Numbered from the stretch's first letter, positions 53,493 to 63,088 are shown. The stretch is 64,000 nucleotides of DNA from Pseudomonas hamedanensis (GCF_014268595.2 NZ_CP077091.1:2626501-2690500); one strand, 5' to 3'. A program made the numbers and translations. Notes: a model not told the origin generated them from the letters alone.

Positions 53493-54263
53493 ATGCACCC
53501 CTACTTTTCCCTGCAAGGCCGCACCGCGCTGGTGACCGGCGGCACCCGTGGTATCGGCAAAATGATCGCCAAGGCCTTCGTCGAGGCCGGCGCCCATGTC
53601 TATGTCTGCTCGCGCGACGTAGAAGCCTGCCATCAAACCGCTGAAGAACTTGCCGCGCTGGGCATTTGCCATGGCGTGGCGGCGAATCTGGCCACCGAAG
53701 AAGGCGTGCGGGAACTGGCTGCGCGCCTGGGCGAGCAGATCACCCATCTGGATATTCTGGTGAACAACGCTGGCACCACCTGGGGCGCACCGCTGGAAAG
53801 CTACCCCGTCAAAGGCTGGGAAAAGGTCATGCAACTGAACGTGACCTCGGTGTTCAGCTGCATTCAGCAGTTCCTGCCGCTGCTGCGCAAGGCCGGTTCG
53901 GCGGCGAATCCGGCGCGGATCATCAACATTGGTTCGGTAGCGGGGATTTCTTCGTTCGGCGAGCAGGCGTATGCCTACGGCCCGAGTAAAGCGGCCCTGC
54001 ATCAGCTGTCACGCATTCTCGCGCGGGAGTTGGTGAGTCAGCACATCAACGTCAACGTGATTGCGCCGGGGCGGTTTCCGAGCAAGATGACTCAGCATAT
54101 TGGCAGCGATGAGCGGGCATTGGCTGAAGACACTGCGCTGATTCCGATGAAGCGCTGGGGGCGTGAGGAAGAGATGGCGGCGCTGGCGATCAGCCTGGCG
54201 AGTACGGCCGGGGCCTATATGACCGGGAATATTATTCCGCTGGATGGGGGGTTCAGCCTCTGA
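53493..54263 (+). CDS. rhlG: short-chain dehydrogenase RhlG
   Basis: 256 residues of the classical SDR family. Cofactor motif TGGTRGIG (about 15-22, NADP-type), NNAG at about 91-94, and active-site Ser-Tyr-Lys in INIGSV and YAYGPSK. Sequence is close over its full length to P. aeruginosa RhlG (MHPYFSL start, WEKVMQLNVTSVFSCIQQ, YMTGNIIPLDGGF), an NADPH-dependent beta-ketoacyl reductase. Its link with rhamnolipid or PHA lipid precursors is debated. The start has AGGAG. Confidence 0.9.
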   Translation: MHPYFSLQGRTALVTGGTRGIGKMIAKAFVEAGAHVYVCSRDVEACHQTAEELAALGICHGVAANLATEEGVRELAARLGEQITHLDILVNNAGTTWGAPLESYPVKGWEKVMQLNVTSVFSCIQQFLPLLRKAGSAANPARIINIGSVAGISSFGEQAYAYGPSKAALHQLSRILARELVSQHINVNVIAPGRFPSKMTQHIGSDERALAEDTALIPMKRWGREEEMAALAISLASTAGAYMTGNIIPLDGGFSL

Positions 54264-54278
54264 GATCGACGGTGAAGC

Positions 54279-54372
54279 TATCGCGAGCAGGCTCACTCCT
54301 ACAGGGATTTTCAGCGAGCACAGATTTTGTGTACACCCATGACCCTGTAGGAGTGAGCCTGCTCGCGATAGC
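54279..54372. repeat. REPIN, GGAGTGAGC type (opposite order)
   Basis: CTATCGCGAGCAGGCTCACT first and CCTGTAGGAGTGAGCCTGCT second, spacer about 40 bases. Confidence 0.88.
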
Positions 54373-54444
54373 GTCAGCCAGTCACCACCAGATCTAAGGG
54401 CTGCCGGGTTATCATCCCCCCCCACCCCGCGTCGATTCAAAACC

Positions 54445-55143
54445 ATGACTTACAGCGTCTCCCCCATCGGCTTCGTGCGCTCCTGCTTCAAGGAGAAGTT
54501 CGCCATTCCCCGCCAGCCACAACTGGCCCCCGCCGCCCGTGGTGTGCTGGAACTGGTCGCTCCGTTCGACCAGGGTGATGCCGTGCAGGGCCTGGAGCAG
54601 GTCAGTCATGTGTGGCTGTTGTTCCTGTTCCATCAGGCGCTGGAGGAAAAGCCACGCCTGAAAGTTCGCCCGCCGCGCCTGGGCGGCAACAAGTCGATGG
54701 GCGTGTTCGCTACTCGCGCCACCCATCGCCCTAACGGCATCGGCCAATCGGTGGTGAAACTGGACAGGGTCGAAGCCCATCGCCTGTTCATCTCCGGGAT
54801 TGATCTGCTCGACGGCACGCCGATTCTCGACATCAAACCCTACGTGCCATATGCCGATATCATCCCGGGGGCGAGAAACGATATCGCCAGCGCCGCGCCG
54901 CAACTGATTGACGTGCAGTGGGCGGAGTCGGCGCTGCAACAGGCGCATACACATGCTCAGCGCCTCGATGAGCCGTTGGTTGAGCTGATTGAACAGTGCC
55001 TGGCTCAAGATCCGCGTCCGGCCTATCAGACGCCGGCACCGGAACGTGAATACGGTGCGCAGTTCTGGGATCTGGACGTGCGTTGGCATTATCCGACGCC
55101 CGAGCAGATCCGCGTGCTGGAAGTTATCCCGGTCTCTGCGTAA
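54445..55143 (+). CDS. trmO: tRNA (t6A37) N6-methyltransferase TrmO
   Basis: 232 residues. TsaA/TrmO family: methylates N6 of t6A37 in tRNA(Thr) to make m6t6A using SAM. Features are the N-terminal beta-barrel (PIGFVRSCFKEKFAIPRQ), VSHVWLLFLFHQ, RPPRLGGNKSMGVFATRATHRPNGIGQSVVKL and LLDGTPILDIKPYVPYAD. C-terminal FWDLDVRWHYPTPEQIRVLEV is typical of the proteobacterial form. Single gene with terminator. Confidence 0.93.
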   Translation: MTYSVSPIGFVRSCFKEKFAIPRQPQLAPAARGVLELVAPFDQGDAVQGLEQVSHVWLLFLFHQALEEKPRLKVRPPRLGGNKSMGVFATRATHRPNGIGQSVVKLDRVEAHRLFISGIDLLDGTPILDIKPYVPYADIIPGARNDIASAAPQLIDVQWAESALQQAHTHAQRLDEPLVELIEQCLAQDPRPAYQTPAPEREYGAQFWDLDVRWHYPTPEQIRVLEVIPVSA

Positions 55144-55154
55144 ACCCCGGAAAC

Positions 55155-55196
55155 GAAAAAGCCCGCGCTGCCTTCTCAGGCAACGCGGGCTTTTTG
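55155..55196. terminator. terminator between trmO and fpr
   Basis: AAAAAGCCCGCG/CGCGGGCTTTTT stem with extra inner pairs; works on both strands. Confidence 0.88.
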
Positions 55197-55201
55197 CTTT
55201 T

Positions 55202-55293
55202 CTGTAGGAGTGAGCCTGCTCGCGATTGCGGTGGATCAGTCAAGATGGATTTCGACTGACACGGCCCTATCGCGAGCAGGCTCACTCCTACAA
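55202..55293. repeat. REPIN, GGAGTGAGC type
   Basis: CTGTAGGAGTGAGCCTGCTC and CTATCGCGAGCAGGCTCACT inverted, in the gap between the convergent trmO and fpr. Confidence 0.9.
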
Positions 55294-55299
55294 AGGGTG

Positions 55300-56079
55300 T
55301 TATTTTTCGACGAACGCACGCTCGATCAGGTAGTCACCCGGCTCGCGCATCCGCGCCGAAATTTTCAGCCCGAAGCTGTCGAGCACTTCGCTGGTCTCGT
55401 CGAGCATGCTCGGGCTGCCGCAGATCATCGCGCGGTCGTCCTGCGGGTTGATCGGAGGCAGGCCGATGTCGCTGAACAGCTTGCCGCTGCGCATCAGGTC
55501 GGTCAGACGGCCCTGATTCTCGAACGGCTCGCGGGTCACGGTCGGGTAGTAGATCAGCTTGTCACGCAGCGCTTCGCCGAAGAACTCGTTCTGCGGCAGG
55601 TGCTCGGTGATGAATTCGCGGTAGGCGACTTCGTTGACGTAACGCACACCGTGAACCAGGATCACTTTTTCAAAGCGCTCGTAGGTTTCCGGATCCTGAA
55701 TGACGCTCATGAACGGCGCCAGACCGGTGCCGGTGCTCAGCAGGTACAAATGCTTGCCCGGGTTCAGGTCATCCAGCACCAGGGTGCCGGTAGGCTTTTT
55801 CGAGATGATGATCTCGTCGCCTTCCTTCAAGTGCTGCAGTTGCGAGGTCAGCGGACCGTCCTGCACCTTGATGCTGAAGAATTCCAGATGCTCTTCCCAG
55901 TTCGGGCTGGCGATCGAGTAAGCGCGCATAAGCGGGCGGCCGTTGGGCTGCTGCAGGCCGATCATCACGAACTGACCGTTCTCGAAGCGCAGGCCCGGAT
56001 CGCGGGTGCACTTGAAGCTGAACAGAGTGTCGTTCCAGTGATGAACACTGAGGACACGCTCGTGGTTCATGTTGCTCAT
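55300..56079 (-). CDS. fpr: ferredoxin-NADP+ reductase
   Basis: 259 residues from the ATG at 56079 with CAGGAG 10 bases upstream. FAD-binding RAYSIAS, phosphate/NADP part LLSTGTGLAPFMSVI and AMICGSPSML, and C-terminal AFVEK ending, typical of bacterial subclass I FPR. Moves electrons between NADPH and ferredoxin or flavodoxin, important in oxidative and iron stress. It is divergent from the LysR gene; in P. putida FinR activates fprA from the same arrangement. Confidence 0.95.
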   Translation of the reverse strand: MSNMNHERVLSVHHWNDTLFSFKCTRDPGLRFENGQFVMIGLQQPNGRPLMRAYSIASPNWEEHLEFFSIKVQDGPLTSQLQHLKEGDEIIISKKPTGTLVLDDLNPGKHLYLLSTGTGLAPFMSVIQDPETYERFEKVILVHGVRYVNEVAYREFITEHLPQNEFFGEALRDKLIYYPTVTREPFENQGRLTDLMRSGKLFSDIGLPPINPQDDRAMICGSPSMLDETSEVLDSFGLKISARMREPGDYLIERAFVEK

Positions 56080-56211
56080 GTACGTTTGACTCCTGGAGAT
56101 TGGTCTGCGCGGCTCGATGAGGCTCAACGTGCGCAATTGCATCGCATTCTAATAGCGACGACAATATCTGTTAACTGGATTATTAAGATAAGGGTTATCG
56201 GTTATATCGAT

Positions 56212-57138
56212 ATGCGATTTACTCTCCGTCAACTGCAAGTCTTCGTCGCTGTCGCCCAGCAGGAAAGCGTATCCCGTGCTGCGGGTCTGCTCAACCTCTC
56301 GCAGTCGGCTGCCAGCACCTCGATCACCGAACTTGAGCGCCAGTCCAGCTGCCAGCTGTTCGACCGCGCCGGTAAACGGCTGAGCCTCAACGCTCTCGGC
56401 AAACAGCTGTTGCCGCAAGCGGTGGCTCTGCTTGATCAGGCCAAGGAGATCGAAGACCTGCTCAATGGCAAATCCGGTTTCGGCTCGCTGTCGGTAGGCG
56501 CGACGCTGACCATCGGCAATTATCTGGCGACCCTGCTGATTGGCGGCTTCATGCAGCGCCACCCGGAAAGTCAGGTGAAGCTGCATGTGCAGAACACAGC
56601 CAATATCGTGCAACAAGTCGCCCACTACGAAATTGACCTGGGTCTGATTGAAGGCGATTGCAGCCATCCCGACATTGAAGTGCAGAGCTGGGTCGAAGAT
56701 GAGCTGGTGGTGTTCTGCGCGCCGCAGCATCCACTGGCCAAGCGCGGCAGCGCGAGCATGGAAGAGCTGACCCATGAGGCGTGGATTCTGCGCGAACAGG
56801 GTTCCGGCACGCGCCTGACCTTTGATCAGGCCATGCGCCACCATCGCAGCGCGTTAAACATCCGTCTGGAGCTGGAACACACCGAAGCGATCAAGCGCGC
56901 AGTGGAATCAGGCCTGGGGATTGGCTGCATCTCGCGCCTGGCGCTGCGCGATGCGTTTCGCCGCGGTAGCCTGGTGCCAGTGGAAACGCCGGACCTGGAC
57001 CTGGCCCGGCAGTTTTATTTCATCTGGCATAAACAGAAATACCAGACCTCGGCCATGCGCGAGTTTCTCGATCTGTGCCGCGCTTTTACCGCCGGGGTGC
57101 AGCGCAGCGACGAGATTGTCCTGCCCAACATCGCTTAA
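56212..57138 (+). CDS. finR: LysR-family regulator FinR
   Basis: 308 residues, ATG at 56212. The N-terminal winged helix-turn-helix is MRFTLRQLQVFVAVAQQESV with AAGLLNLSQSAASTSITELE. The C-terminal effector domain runs from about residue 90. In P. putida the FinR protein is required for induction of fprA by superoxide and sulfite-related signals. Divergent placement with fpr, with a gap of about 130 bases likely to hold both promoters, supports this identity. The 3' end overlaps dgkA stop to stop. Confidence 0.85.
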   Translation: MRFTLRQLQVFVAVAQQESVSRAAGLLNLSQSAASTSITELERQSSCQLFDRAGKRLSLNALGKQLLPQAVALLDQAKEIEDLLNGKSGFGSLSVGATLTIGNYLATLLIGGFMQRHPESQVKLHVQNTANIVQQVAHYEIDLGLIEGDCSHPDIEVQSWVEDELVVFCAPQHPLAKRGSASMEELTHEAWILREQGSGTRLTFDQAMRHHRSALNIRLELEHTEAIKRAVESGLGIGCISRLALRDAFRRGSLVPVETPDLDLARQFYFIWHKQKYQTSAMREFLDLCRAFTAGVQRSDEIVLPNIA

Positions 57139-57497
57139 AGCAGAATCACCGCCCACACCAGCGCGATCATGCTCAGCGCCACAAATTGCGCGGCGCTGCC
57201 CATGTCCTTGGCGTTTTTCGACAGCGGATGCAGCTCCAGCGAGATGCGGTCGATGGCCGCTTCGACGGCCGAGTTCAGCAATTCGACGATCAGCGCCAGC
57301 AGACATACTGCGATCAACAACGCCTGTTCGACACGGCTGACGTTCAGGAAAAACGTCAGCGGAATCAGCACGACATTGAGCAGTACCAGTTGACGGAACG
57401 CGGCTTCGCCGGTGAAGGCCGCGCGCAGGCCGTCGAGCGAATAGCCAGACGCGTTGAGGATGCGTTTCAGGCCGGTCTGGCCCTTGAAAGGTGACAT
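57135..57497 (-). CDS. dgkA: diacylglycerol kinase
   Basis: 120 residues with three transmembrane helices. Phosphorylates diacylglycerol to phosphatidic acid, recycling lipid from periplasmic glucan or phosphoethanolamine transfer. The catalytic signature is VELLNSAVEAAIDRIS (E. coli EIVNSAIEAVVDRI), followed by KNAKDMGSAAQ. ATG at 57497 chosen; the longer frame starts with TTG. Its stop overlaps that of finR; upstream on the same strand is erdR. Confidence 0.94.
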   Translation of the reverse strand: MSPFKGQTGLKRILNASGYSLDGLRAAFTGEAAFRQLVLLNVVLIPLTFFLNVSRVEQALLIAVCLLALIVELLNSAVEAAIDRISLELHPLSKNAKDMGSAAQFVALSMIALVWAVILL

Positions 57498-57571
57498 AAC
57501 GTTGAGACCAACCAAAAAGGAGTGGGGAAGCTAGATCAACAAGAGTCAAAAAAGCGTGAAACCCGCAGCCA

Positions 57572-58222
57572 TCACTGGCTCGGAATTGACTCAAGTTGTT
57601 GCAGCAGTAAAGCCGCTTGTGTACGGGTGCGTACATTCAGTTTGCGAAAGATCGCCGTGACGTGGGCCTTGATGGTCGCTTCCGACACACTCAACTCATA
57701 GGCAATCTGCTTGTTCAGCAGGCCCTCGCAGACCATGGTCAACACGCGGAACTGTTGAGGTGTCAGGCTGGCGAGGCCATCGCTGGCGGCTTTGGCCTCA
57801 TCGGAGACGCTGACCGCTTCGAATGCCTGCGGCGGCCAGAACACATCGCCATCCAGCACTTGGCGCACTGCTTGCTGAATCACGCTCAGATCGCTGGACT
57901 TGGGAATGAAGCCACTGGCACCGAACTCGCGGGATTTGACCATCACCGACGCTTCTTCCTGGGCCGAGACCATCACCACCGGAATCTGCGGGTACTGACC
58001 GCGCAGCAGCACCAGCCCGGAAAACCCGTAGGCGCCGGGCATGTTCAGGTCCAGCAGGACCAGATCCCAGTCGGCCTTTTCGGTCAGACGGGTCTCCAGT
58101 TCGGCGATGCTCGCCACTTCCACCAGACGGACTTGCGGGCCAAGGCCCAGCGTCAGCGCTTGATGCAGCGCGCTACGAAAAAGCGGGTGATCGTCGGCAA
58201 TCAGGATGTCGTATGTGGCCAT
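57572..58222 (-). CDS. erdR: LuxR-type response regulator ErdR
   Basis: 216 residues. The receiver domain (1-125) has ADDHPLF with acidic D10/D11, phosphoacceptor in LVLLDLNMPG (about D57), T/S site as VMVSAQ, and Lys in IPKSS. The C-terminal LuxR helix-turn-helix (about 150-210) is LTPQQFRVLTMVCEGLLNKQ. Next to dgkA as in P. aeruginosa, where ErdR (PA3604) controls ethanol oxidation and acetate use (acsA). No sensor kinase gene is adjacent, as is usual for ErdR. Confidence 0.85.
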   Translation of the reverse strand: MATYDILIADDHPLFRSALHQALTLGLGPQVRLVEVASIAELETRLTEKADWDLVLLDLNMPGAYGFSGLVLLRGQYPQIPVVMVSAQEEASVMVKSREFGASGFIPKSSDLSVIQQAVRQVLDGDVFWPPQAFEAVSVSDEAKAASDGLASLTPQQFRVLTMVCEGLLNKQIAYELSVSEATIKAHVTAIFRKLNVRTRTQAALLLQQLESIPSQ

Positions 58223-58445
58223 TTTTCAAATGATCCTGTTTTTTGATGGCAGACCCGGTGCATTCCGGTCTGACCAAAGCAACTCGAGACGCCGCTTCAA
58301 GCGAGATCCACAGGGGCACGTTCAACGCCAATCAACAGCAAACACGGCGTTTCAAACCTTGGCCGCACCCTAATCGGCGCCAAGCATGCCCAGCGAAGCC
58401 GGGGTGGTCAAGCAGCAGGGCCGCTGCGGCTGACAGTATGGGCCA

Positions 58446-59192
58446 CTATTGGGCCAACTCCGGCTGCGGCTTTGGTATATAGGGCAGCAACTCAGCGTGG
58501 GCCGGCGTCGATTGATTCATTTCCAGCTGCTGCTTGGCGCCGAGGTAATGCTGGCTGAACACGTCGAAATAGGCGTCCAGCGCTGAAGCGGCATCACGGT
58601 CGCCGGCCAGCTCCAGGCACAGCGCCGCGACTTCGGCGGTGCACAGATGTTCGCTGCGGGTCGAGCGGCGCAAGCGGTAGCGCGACAGCTTGTCGGGCAG
58701 CAGGCTCAGAATCGGCAAGCGATCGAAATACGGACTCTTGCGGAAAATCTTCCGGGCTTCGGTCCAGGTAGCATCGAGCAGGATGAACAGGGGGCGCTTG
58801 CTGCTATCGAGGGCGACGCTGTTGGTCACGCGCGACGGCTCGACGTATTCGCCGGGAAACACCAGATAGGGCTGCCATTGCGGATCGTTGAGCAACGCCA
58901 GCATCCGCCGGTCAGGCTCGGTGCGAGACCAGATGAACGCGTGGTTATCGCGCACCACGTCGGCAATCAGCCAACCGGTATTACTCGGTTTGAACACTTC
59001 CTTGCCGGTCATGATCAGGCACACGCCGGAACGGGTCTCGACGCTGGGACGCCAGGCGCATAGGCAATGACTGATGATCACCCGGCAATCACGGCAACGC
59101 TCGGAGCGAAAGCCGCGGGCCTGAATCGGCTTGATGCCTTCATCCTCGCGCTGGTCGCGCAAACGGGCGACGGCGTTGGGGGCGTGATTCAT
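58446..59192 (-). CDS. DTW-domain protein (tRNA acp3U transferase family)
   Basis: 248 residues from ATG 59192. N-terminal zinc-type cysteines CRDCRVIISHCLC are followed by the DTW domain with LLDATWTEARKIF and a SEHLCTAEV block. DTW proteins such as E. coli YfiP (TapT) transfer the 3-amino-3-carboxypropyl group from SAM to uridine 47 of tRNAs. The orthologue's role here is inferred. The upstream in-frame extension to 59282 lacks a start region and is rejected. Confidence 0.86.
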   Translation of the reverse strand: MNHAPNAVARLRDQREDEGIKPIQARGFRSERCRDCRVIISHCLCAWRPSVETRSGVCLIMTGKEVFKPSNTGWLIADVVRDNHAFIWSRTEPDRRMLALLNDPQWQPYLVFPGEYVEPSRVTNSVALDSSKRPLFILLDATWTEARKIFRKSPYFDRLPILSLLPDKLSRYRLRRSTRSEHLCTAEVAALCLELAGDRDAASALDAYFDVFSQHYLGAKQQLEMNQSTPAHAELLPYIPKPQPELAQ

Positions 59193-59382
59193 TGCGGGCA
59201 ACGCCGGCAGACAGGAAAACTCGACACGAACAACACTCGGCAGGGGCAGTAAAGCGCGGCAGTTTACCAGAGCAACAGGCACAAGCCTGTACCGTCCAGA
59301 CCGGCTCCCCTATAATTCGCCCCCACTGAACGCACAGCCCCGTGGTTGGTCGAACCACCAGTCACCGAATCAGGAGAGTTTC

Positions 59383-59808
59383 ATGCTGCGCCTTATCGTT
59401 CCCACCGCTGCCATTCTGCTGGCGTCGTCCTTCACCGCTCAGGCTGCATCCCTGAGTGAGCAGAATCTGAACAGAGAGCTGCGCAACGTCGCCGCCCAAA
59501 GCAGCGTCGGCACGCCTCGGGCAATCAATGAAGACATTCTTGACCAGGGCTACACCGTCGAAGGCACTCAGTTGATCAACCACCTGAGCGTACAAAAGAG
59601 CCACGCCGACAAAATGCGTGCCGACCCGAAAGCGGTGTACTTCCAGCTCGGTGCCTCGGTCTGCAACAACCCGTCGTACCGCAAGCTGATGGCCAAGGGT
59701 GCGATCATGCGTTACGACTTCACCGAAGTGAAAACCAACAAGGCCATCGGTTCCGCCAGTTATCAGGAATCGGACTGCCCGAAAGCCGCCCCGGGGAAGA
59801 AGAAGTAA
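59383..59808 (+). CDS. PA3611-family secreted protein
   Basis: 141 residues. A signal peptide MLRLIVPTAAILLASSFTAQA leads to a periplasmic or exported protein. It resembles P. aeruginosa PA3611, described as a quorum-sensing-regulated virulence factor (LSEQNLNRELRNVAAQSSVGTPRAINEDI, INHLSVQ). Two cysteines at SVCNNPS and ESDCPKA may pair. Biochemical activity is unknown. AGGAG precedes the start. Confidence 0.87.
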   Translation: MLRLIVPTAAILLASSFTAQAASLSEQNLNRELRNVAAQSSVGTPRAINEDILDQGYTVEGTQLINHLSVQKSHADKMRADPKAVYFQLGASVCNNPSYRKLMAKGAIMRYDFTEVKTNKAIGSASYQESDCPKAAPGKKK

Positions 59809-60003
59809 TCAACGCGAATTGGCGCGCCGCTGTTCATCCTCGGCGCGCAACTCGGCCAGCAAGGCCTGCAGATAGTGCGAGCGACGCTCGCCACCGGCCA
59901 ACCGTCGGCAGCACTCTTCTTCGAGACTGACCTGATTGGCCTCGGCTGATGCCTTCAACATTCGATACAGCTGTGTATCGATCTCCAGAATCACTTTGGC
60001 CAT
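59809..60003 (-). CDS. ribbon-helix-helix-like small protein
   Basis: 64 residues from ATG 60003 with GGAGG 8 bases upstream. The start MAKVILEIDTQLYRMLKASAEANQVSLEEECCRR has the beta-strand/helix/helix pattern of Arc-type RHH proteins, which bind DNA as dimers and often act as antitoxins or autoregulators. No toxin partner gene lies beside it, so it is a lone RHH protein. Its end abuts the stop of the PA3611-like gene. Confidence 0.72.
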   Translation of the reverse strand: MAKVILEIDTQLYRMLKASAEANQVSLEEECCRRLAGGERRSHYLQALLAELRAEDEQRRANSR

Positions 60004-60321
60004 TTGGCCCGCCTCCGTGCCACCCGCAAATCCTTGAAGCAATCCTCGCTACCTGTCTGTCAGTAAATCAGAGGGTTGGCCGCGCGGTTTATGTTCGGAC
60101 GAACGGTGGCGGCACTGGCCTTCATTCAAATGGCAGTTGCCAGCCAGGACGTTGCGGCGCAATGATCAACTCAGCGCAAATGCGCGCGAGGGTCTAGATT
60201 CAGAGTATTCCCGAACACTTGCAAACGGCAGAAAAGGAACTGCCGCCGATGCGTGTTTTTTGCAGCGCGGCACTGACATCGCTCGTCCGGACCACCCGCT
60301 CTGTGCAAAAGGAGACGTTGA
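60004..60321. other. intergenic region with no evident gene
   Basis: 318 bases between the divergent RHH gene and the LOG gene. The last bases include AAAGGAGA about 8 bases before 60322. No RNA gene, REP or strong promoter was recognised. Confidence 0.5.
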
Positions 60322-61440
60322 ATGCCTTACCAACCGAATGACCTCTTGAGCCGTCATTTTCAGGAAAACGGCCCCGACCTCGTCAGCCAGGTCGAAGAAC
60401 AACTCAAGCGTGTTTCACCCGACAGCCCCAACCTGCCCATTTACCGCGACATGATCCTGACCGTGTTGCGCATGGCCCAGGAAGATCACAACCGCTGGAA
60501 CGCCAAAATCACCTTGCAAGCCCTGCGCGAACTGGAACAAGCGTTTCGGGTACTGGAACAATTCAAGGGGCGACGCAAAGTCACCGTGTTCGGCTCGGCG
60601 CGCACGCCGGTGGAACATCCGCTTTACGCCATGGCGCGCGAACTCGGCGCAGCCTTGACGCGCGCCGACATGATGGTCATCACCGGTGCCGGGGGCGGCA
60701 TCATGGCTGCCGCGCACGAAGGAGCCGGACGTGATCACAGCCTGGGGTTCAACATCACCCTGCCCTTCGAGCAACATGCCAACCCCACCGTGGACGGCAC
60801 CGACAACCTGCTGCCTTTCCACTTCTTCTTCACGCGCAAACTGTTCTTCGTCAAGGAAGCTGATGCCCTGGTGCTGTGTCCGGGCGGTTTTGGCACGCTG
60901 GATGAAGCGCTGGAAGTGCTGACCCTGATCCAGACCGGGAAAAGTCCACTGGTGCCGGTGGTCCTGCTGGATGCGCCGGGCGGCACGTTCTGGCAAGGCG
61001 CGATGGATTTCATCCGGAATCAGCTAGAGAACAACCGCTACATTCTGCCGACCGATATGAAGCTGATGCGTCTGGTCTACACCGTTGACGAAGCGGTCGA
61101 ACAGATCAATCAGTTCTACAGCAACTTCCACTCCAGCCGCTGGCTCAAACGGCAGTTCGTGATCCGCATGAACCATAAGCTCAGCGATCAGGCACTGGCG
61201 CAGATGCAGGACGAATTCGCGGATCTGTGTTTGAGCGATCAGTTTCATCAACACGCCTACAGCGGTGAAGAACACGACGAAGCGCAATTCAGCCACTTGG
61301 CGCGCCTGGCATTTGCCTTCAATGGCCGCACGCACGGGCGTCTGCGTGAACTGGTCGATTATATCAATCTGCCTGAAAACTGGGCCGATTCCAAACCGCC
61401 CACAGCACAACGCTCGCGCGAACCTTCCAGCGTGATTTGA
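60322..61440 (+). CDS. LOG-family protein (TIGR00730-like), nucleotide-binding
   Basis: 372 residues. The Rossmann LOG domain (about 90-270) has VFGSARTP, GAGGGIMAAAHEGA, and the signature PGGFGTLDEALE. Such proteins cleave nucleoside 5'-monophosphates (PpnN-type) or activate cytokinins. The extra N-terminal (about 1-85) and C-terminal (about 275-372) segments resemble PpnN architecture, but it is shorter than PpnN (about 450). Substrate is not fixed. Confidence 0.83.
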   Translation: MPYQPNDLLSRHFQENGPDLVSQVEEQLKRVSPDSPNLPIYRDMILTVLRMAQEDHNRWNAKITLQALRELEQAFRVLEQFKGRRKVTVFGSARTPVEHPLYAMARELGAALTRADMMVITGAGGGIMAAAHEGAGRDHSLGFNITLPFEQHANPTVDGTDNLLPFHFFFTRKLFFVKEADALVLCPGGFGTLDEALEVLTLIQTGKSPLVPVVLLDAPGGTFWQGAMDFIRNQLENNRYILPTDMKLMRLVYTVDEAVEQINQFYSNFHSSRWLKRQFVIRMNHKLSDQALAQMQDEFADLCLSDQFHQHAYSGEEHDEAQFSHLARLAFAFNGRTHGRLRELVDYINLPENWADSKPPTAQRSREPSSVI

Positions 61441-61446
61441 AAGCAA

Positions 61447-61488
61447 AAAAAAACGGCCCGCTATTTTTCAATAGCGGGCCGTTTTCAT
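61447..61488. terminator. bidirectional terminator between LOG gene and recX
   Basis: AACGGCCCGCTA/TAGCGGGCCGTT stem with A-run on the left, strong T-run for recX transcripts. Confidence 0.88.
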
Positions 61489-61497
61489 TGAATCGGG

Positions 61498-61965
61498 TTA
61501 ATCGTCCATCCCTCTACCGCTGAACAAGCGGTTGATCATCTCCATCGAGAACCCCCGATACGCAAGAAAACGGCCTTGTTTGGCTCGCTCCTTCGCATCA
61601 ATGGGCAAATGCCCGGAGAACTTGCGTTGCCACGTATCCTGAAGCTGCGCCTGCCAGTCGATACCGCTTTCGCGCAGAGCGAGTTCGATATCGGCGCGTT
61701 GCAAACCGCGCTGACTCAGCTCCTCGCGAATTCGCAGAGGGCCATAGCCAGAGCGGGCGCGATAGGAGACAAAACTTTCAAGGTATCGGGCTTCGCTAAG
61801 CAGTCCCTCTTCCGTCAGACGGTCGAGGGCTGTTTCGATCAGCTCCGCCTCAGCGCCACGCTGACGCAGCTTGCGCGTCAGCTCGACTCGACCATGCTCG
61901 CGACGTGCGAGCAGGTCCATGGCGGTTCGCCGCACCGCGACGAGGGTATCGAGTACAAGTGTCAT
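61498..61965 (-). CDS. recX: regulatory protein RecX
   Basis: 155 residues made of three-helix repeats; it blocks RecA filament extension. Blocks: [62 protein letters not shown]. It starts 8 bases after the recA stop on the same strand, cotranscribed under the recA LexA box. Confidence 0.95.
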   Translation of the reverse strand: MTLVLDTLVAVRRTAMDLLARREHGRVELTRKLRQRGAEAELIETALDRLTEEGLLSEARYLESFVSYRARSGYGPLRIREELSQRGLQRADIELALRESGIDWQAQLQDTWQRKFSGHLPIDAKERAKQGRFLAYRGFSMEMINRLFSGRGMDD

Positions 61966-61973
61966 TCAACGAC

Positions 61974-63032
61974 TCAAACGTCGACATCGGCCTCGGCCAT
62001 GTTATCGACCTTGTCCCGGGAGGCCAAAGCCTTGACGTCTGCCACTGGTGCCAGCAGCTTGTCACGCAGTTGCTTCTCGAGCTTGGCGGCGACTTCCGGA
62101 TTGTCAGCCAGGAACTTGGCCGAGTTGGCCTTGCCCTGACCGATCTTGGTGCCTTCGTAGGCATACCAGGCGCCGGACTTCTCGACGAAACCGTGCAGCA
62201 CGCCCAGGTCGATCATCTCGCCATTGAGGTAGATGCCCTTGCCGTAAAGAATCTGGAACTCGGCCTGACGGAACGGCGAAGCGACCTTGTTCTTCACAAC
62301 CTTGACGCGGGTTTCGCTGCCGACCACTTCGTCGCCTTCTTTCACCGCGCCGGTACGGCGGATATCGAGACGAACCGAGGCGTAGAACTTCAGCGCGTTA
62401 CCACCGGTGGTGGTTTCCGGGCTGCCGAACATCACGCCGATCTTCATGCGGATCTGGTTGATGAAGATCACCAGGCAGTTGGCGTTCTTGATGTTACCGG
62501 TGATTTTACGCAGCGCCTGAGACATCAGACGGGCTTGCAGGCCGACGTGCATGTCGCCCATTTCACCTTCGATTTCAGCCTTCGGCACCAGTGCCGCCAC
62601 GGAGTCGACGATGATCACGTCAACAGCGTTGGAACGCACCAGCATGTCGGTGATTTCCAGCGCCTGTTCGCCGGTGTCCGGCTGGGATACCAGCAGGTCG
62701 TCGACGTTAACGCCCAGTTTGCCGGCGTACTCAGGATCGAGGGCGTGTTCGGCATCGACGAATGCGCAGGTCGCGCCAGCTTTTTGCGCCTGGGCGATCA
62801 CCGACAGCGTCAGTGTGGTTTTACCGGAAGATTCAGGACCGTAGATTTCAACAATACGGCCTTTTGGCAGGCCGCCGATGCCGAGTGCAATGTCCAGACC
62901 CAGAGAGCCAGTGGAGATGGATGGGATCGCCTGACGGTCCTGATCGCCCATACGCATTACGGCACCCTTGCCGAATTGACGTTCGATCTGACCCAGGGCC
63001 GCAGCCAAGGCTTTCTTCTTGTTGTCGTCCAT
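61974..63032 (-). CDS. recA: recombinase RecA
   Basis: 352 residues from ATG 63032. Walker A is GPESSGKTT, Walker [11 protein letters not shown], and L2-loop block [20 protein letters not shown]-terminus is acidic (MAEADVDV). Catalyses strand exchange and LexA self-cleavage in the SOS response. Order recX-recA-cinA on this strand is the usual Pseudomonas arrangement. The LexA box lies at 63073-63088. Confidence 0.98.
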   Translation of the reverse strand: MDDNKKKALAAALGQIERQFGKGAVMRMGDQDRQAIPSISTGSLGLDIALGIGGLPKGRIVEIYGPESSGKTTLTLSVIAQAQKAGATCAFVDAEHALDPEYAGKLGVNVDDLLVSQPDTGEQALEITDMLVRSNAVDVIIVDSVAALVPKAEIEGEMGDMHVGLQARLMSQALRKITGNIKNANCLVIFINQIRMKIGVMFGSPETTTGGNALKFYASVRLDIRRTGAVKEGDEVVGSETRVKVVKNKVASPFRQAEFQILYGKGIYLNGEMIDLGVLHGFVEKSGAWYAYEGTKIGQGKANSAKFLADNPEVAAKLEKQLRDKLLAPVADVKALASRDKVDNMAEADVDV

Positions 63033-63072
63033 TAAAGTCCTCACGTAATCAATAAGGCCTGACGGCCAACAC

Positions 63073-63088
63073 CTGTATAAGTAGCCAG
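63073..63088 (-). promoter_or_regulatory. LexA (SOS) box of recA
   Basis: CTGTATAAGTAGCCAG reads CTG-N10-CAG, the palindromic SOS operator core, 41 bases upstream of the recA start. Confidence 0.85.

Noticed and set aside
55210..56211. In-frame upstream extension of finR to 642 codons
   Set aside because: It runs antisense through fpr and a REPIN; the LysR domain begins at 56212.
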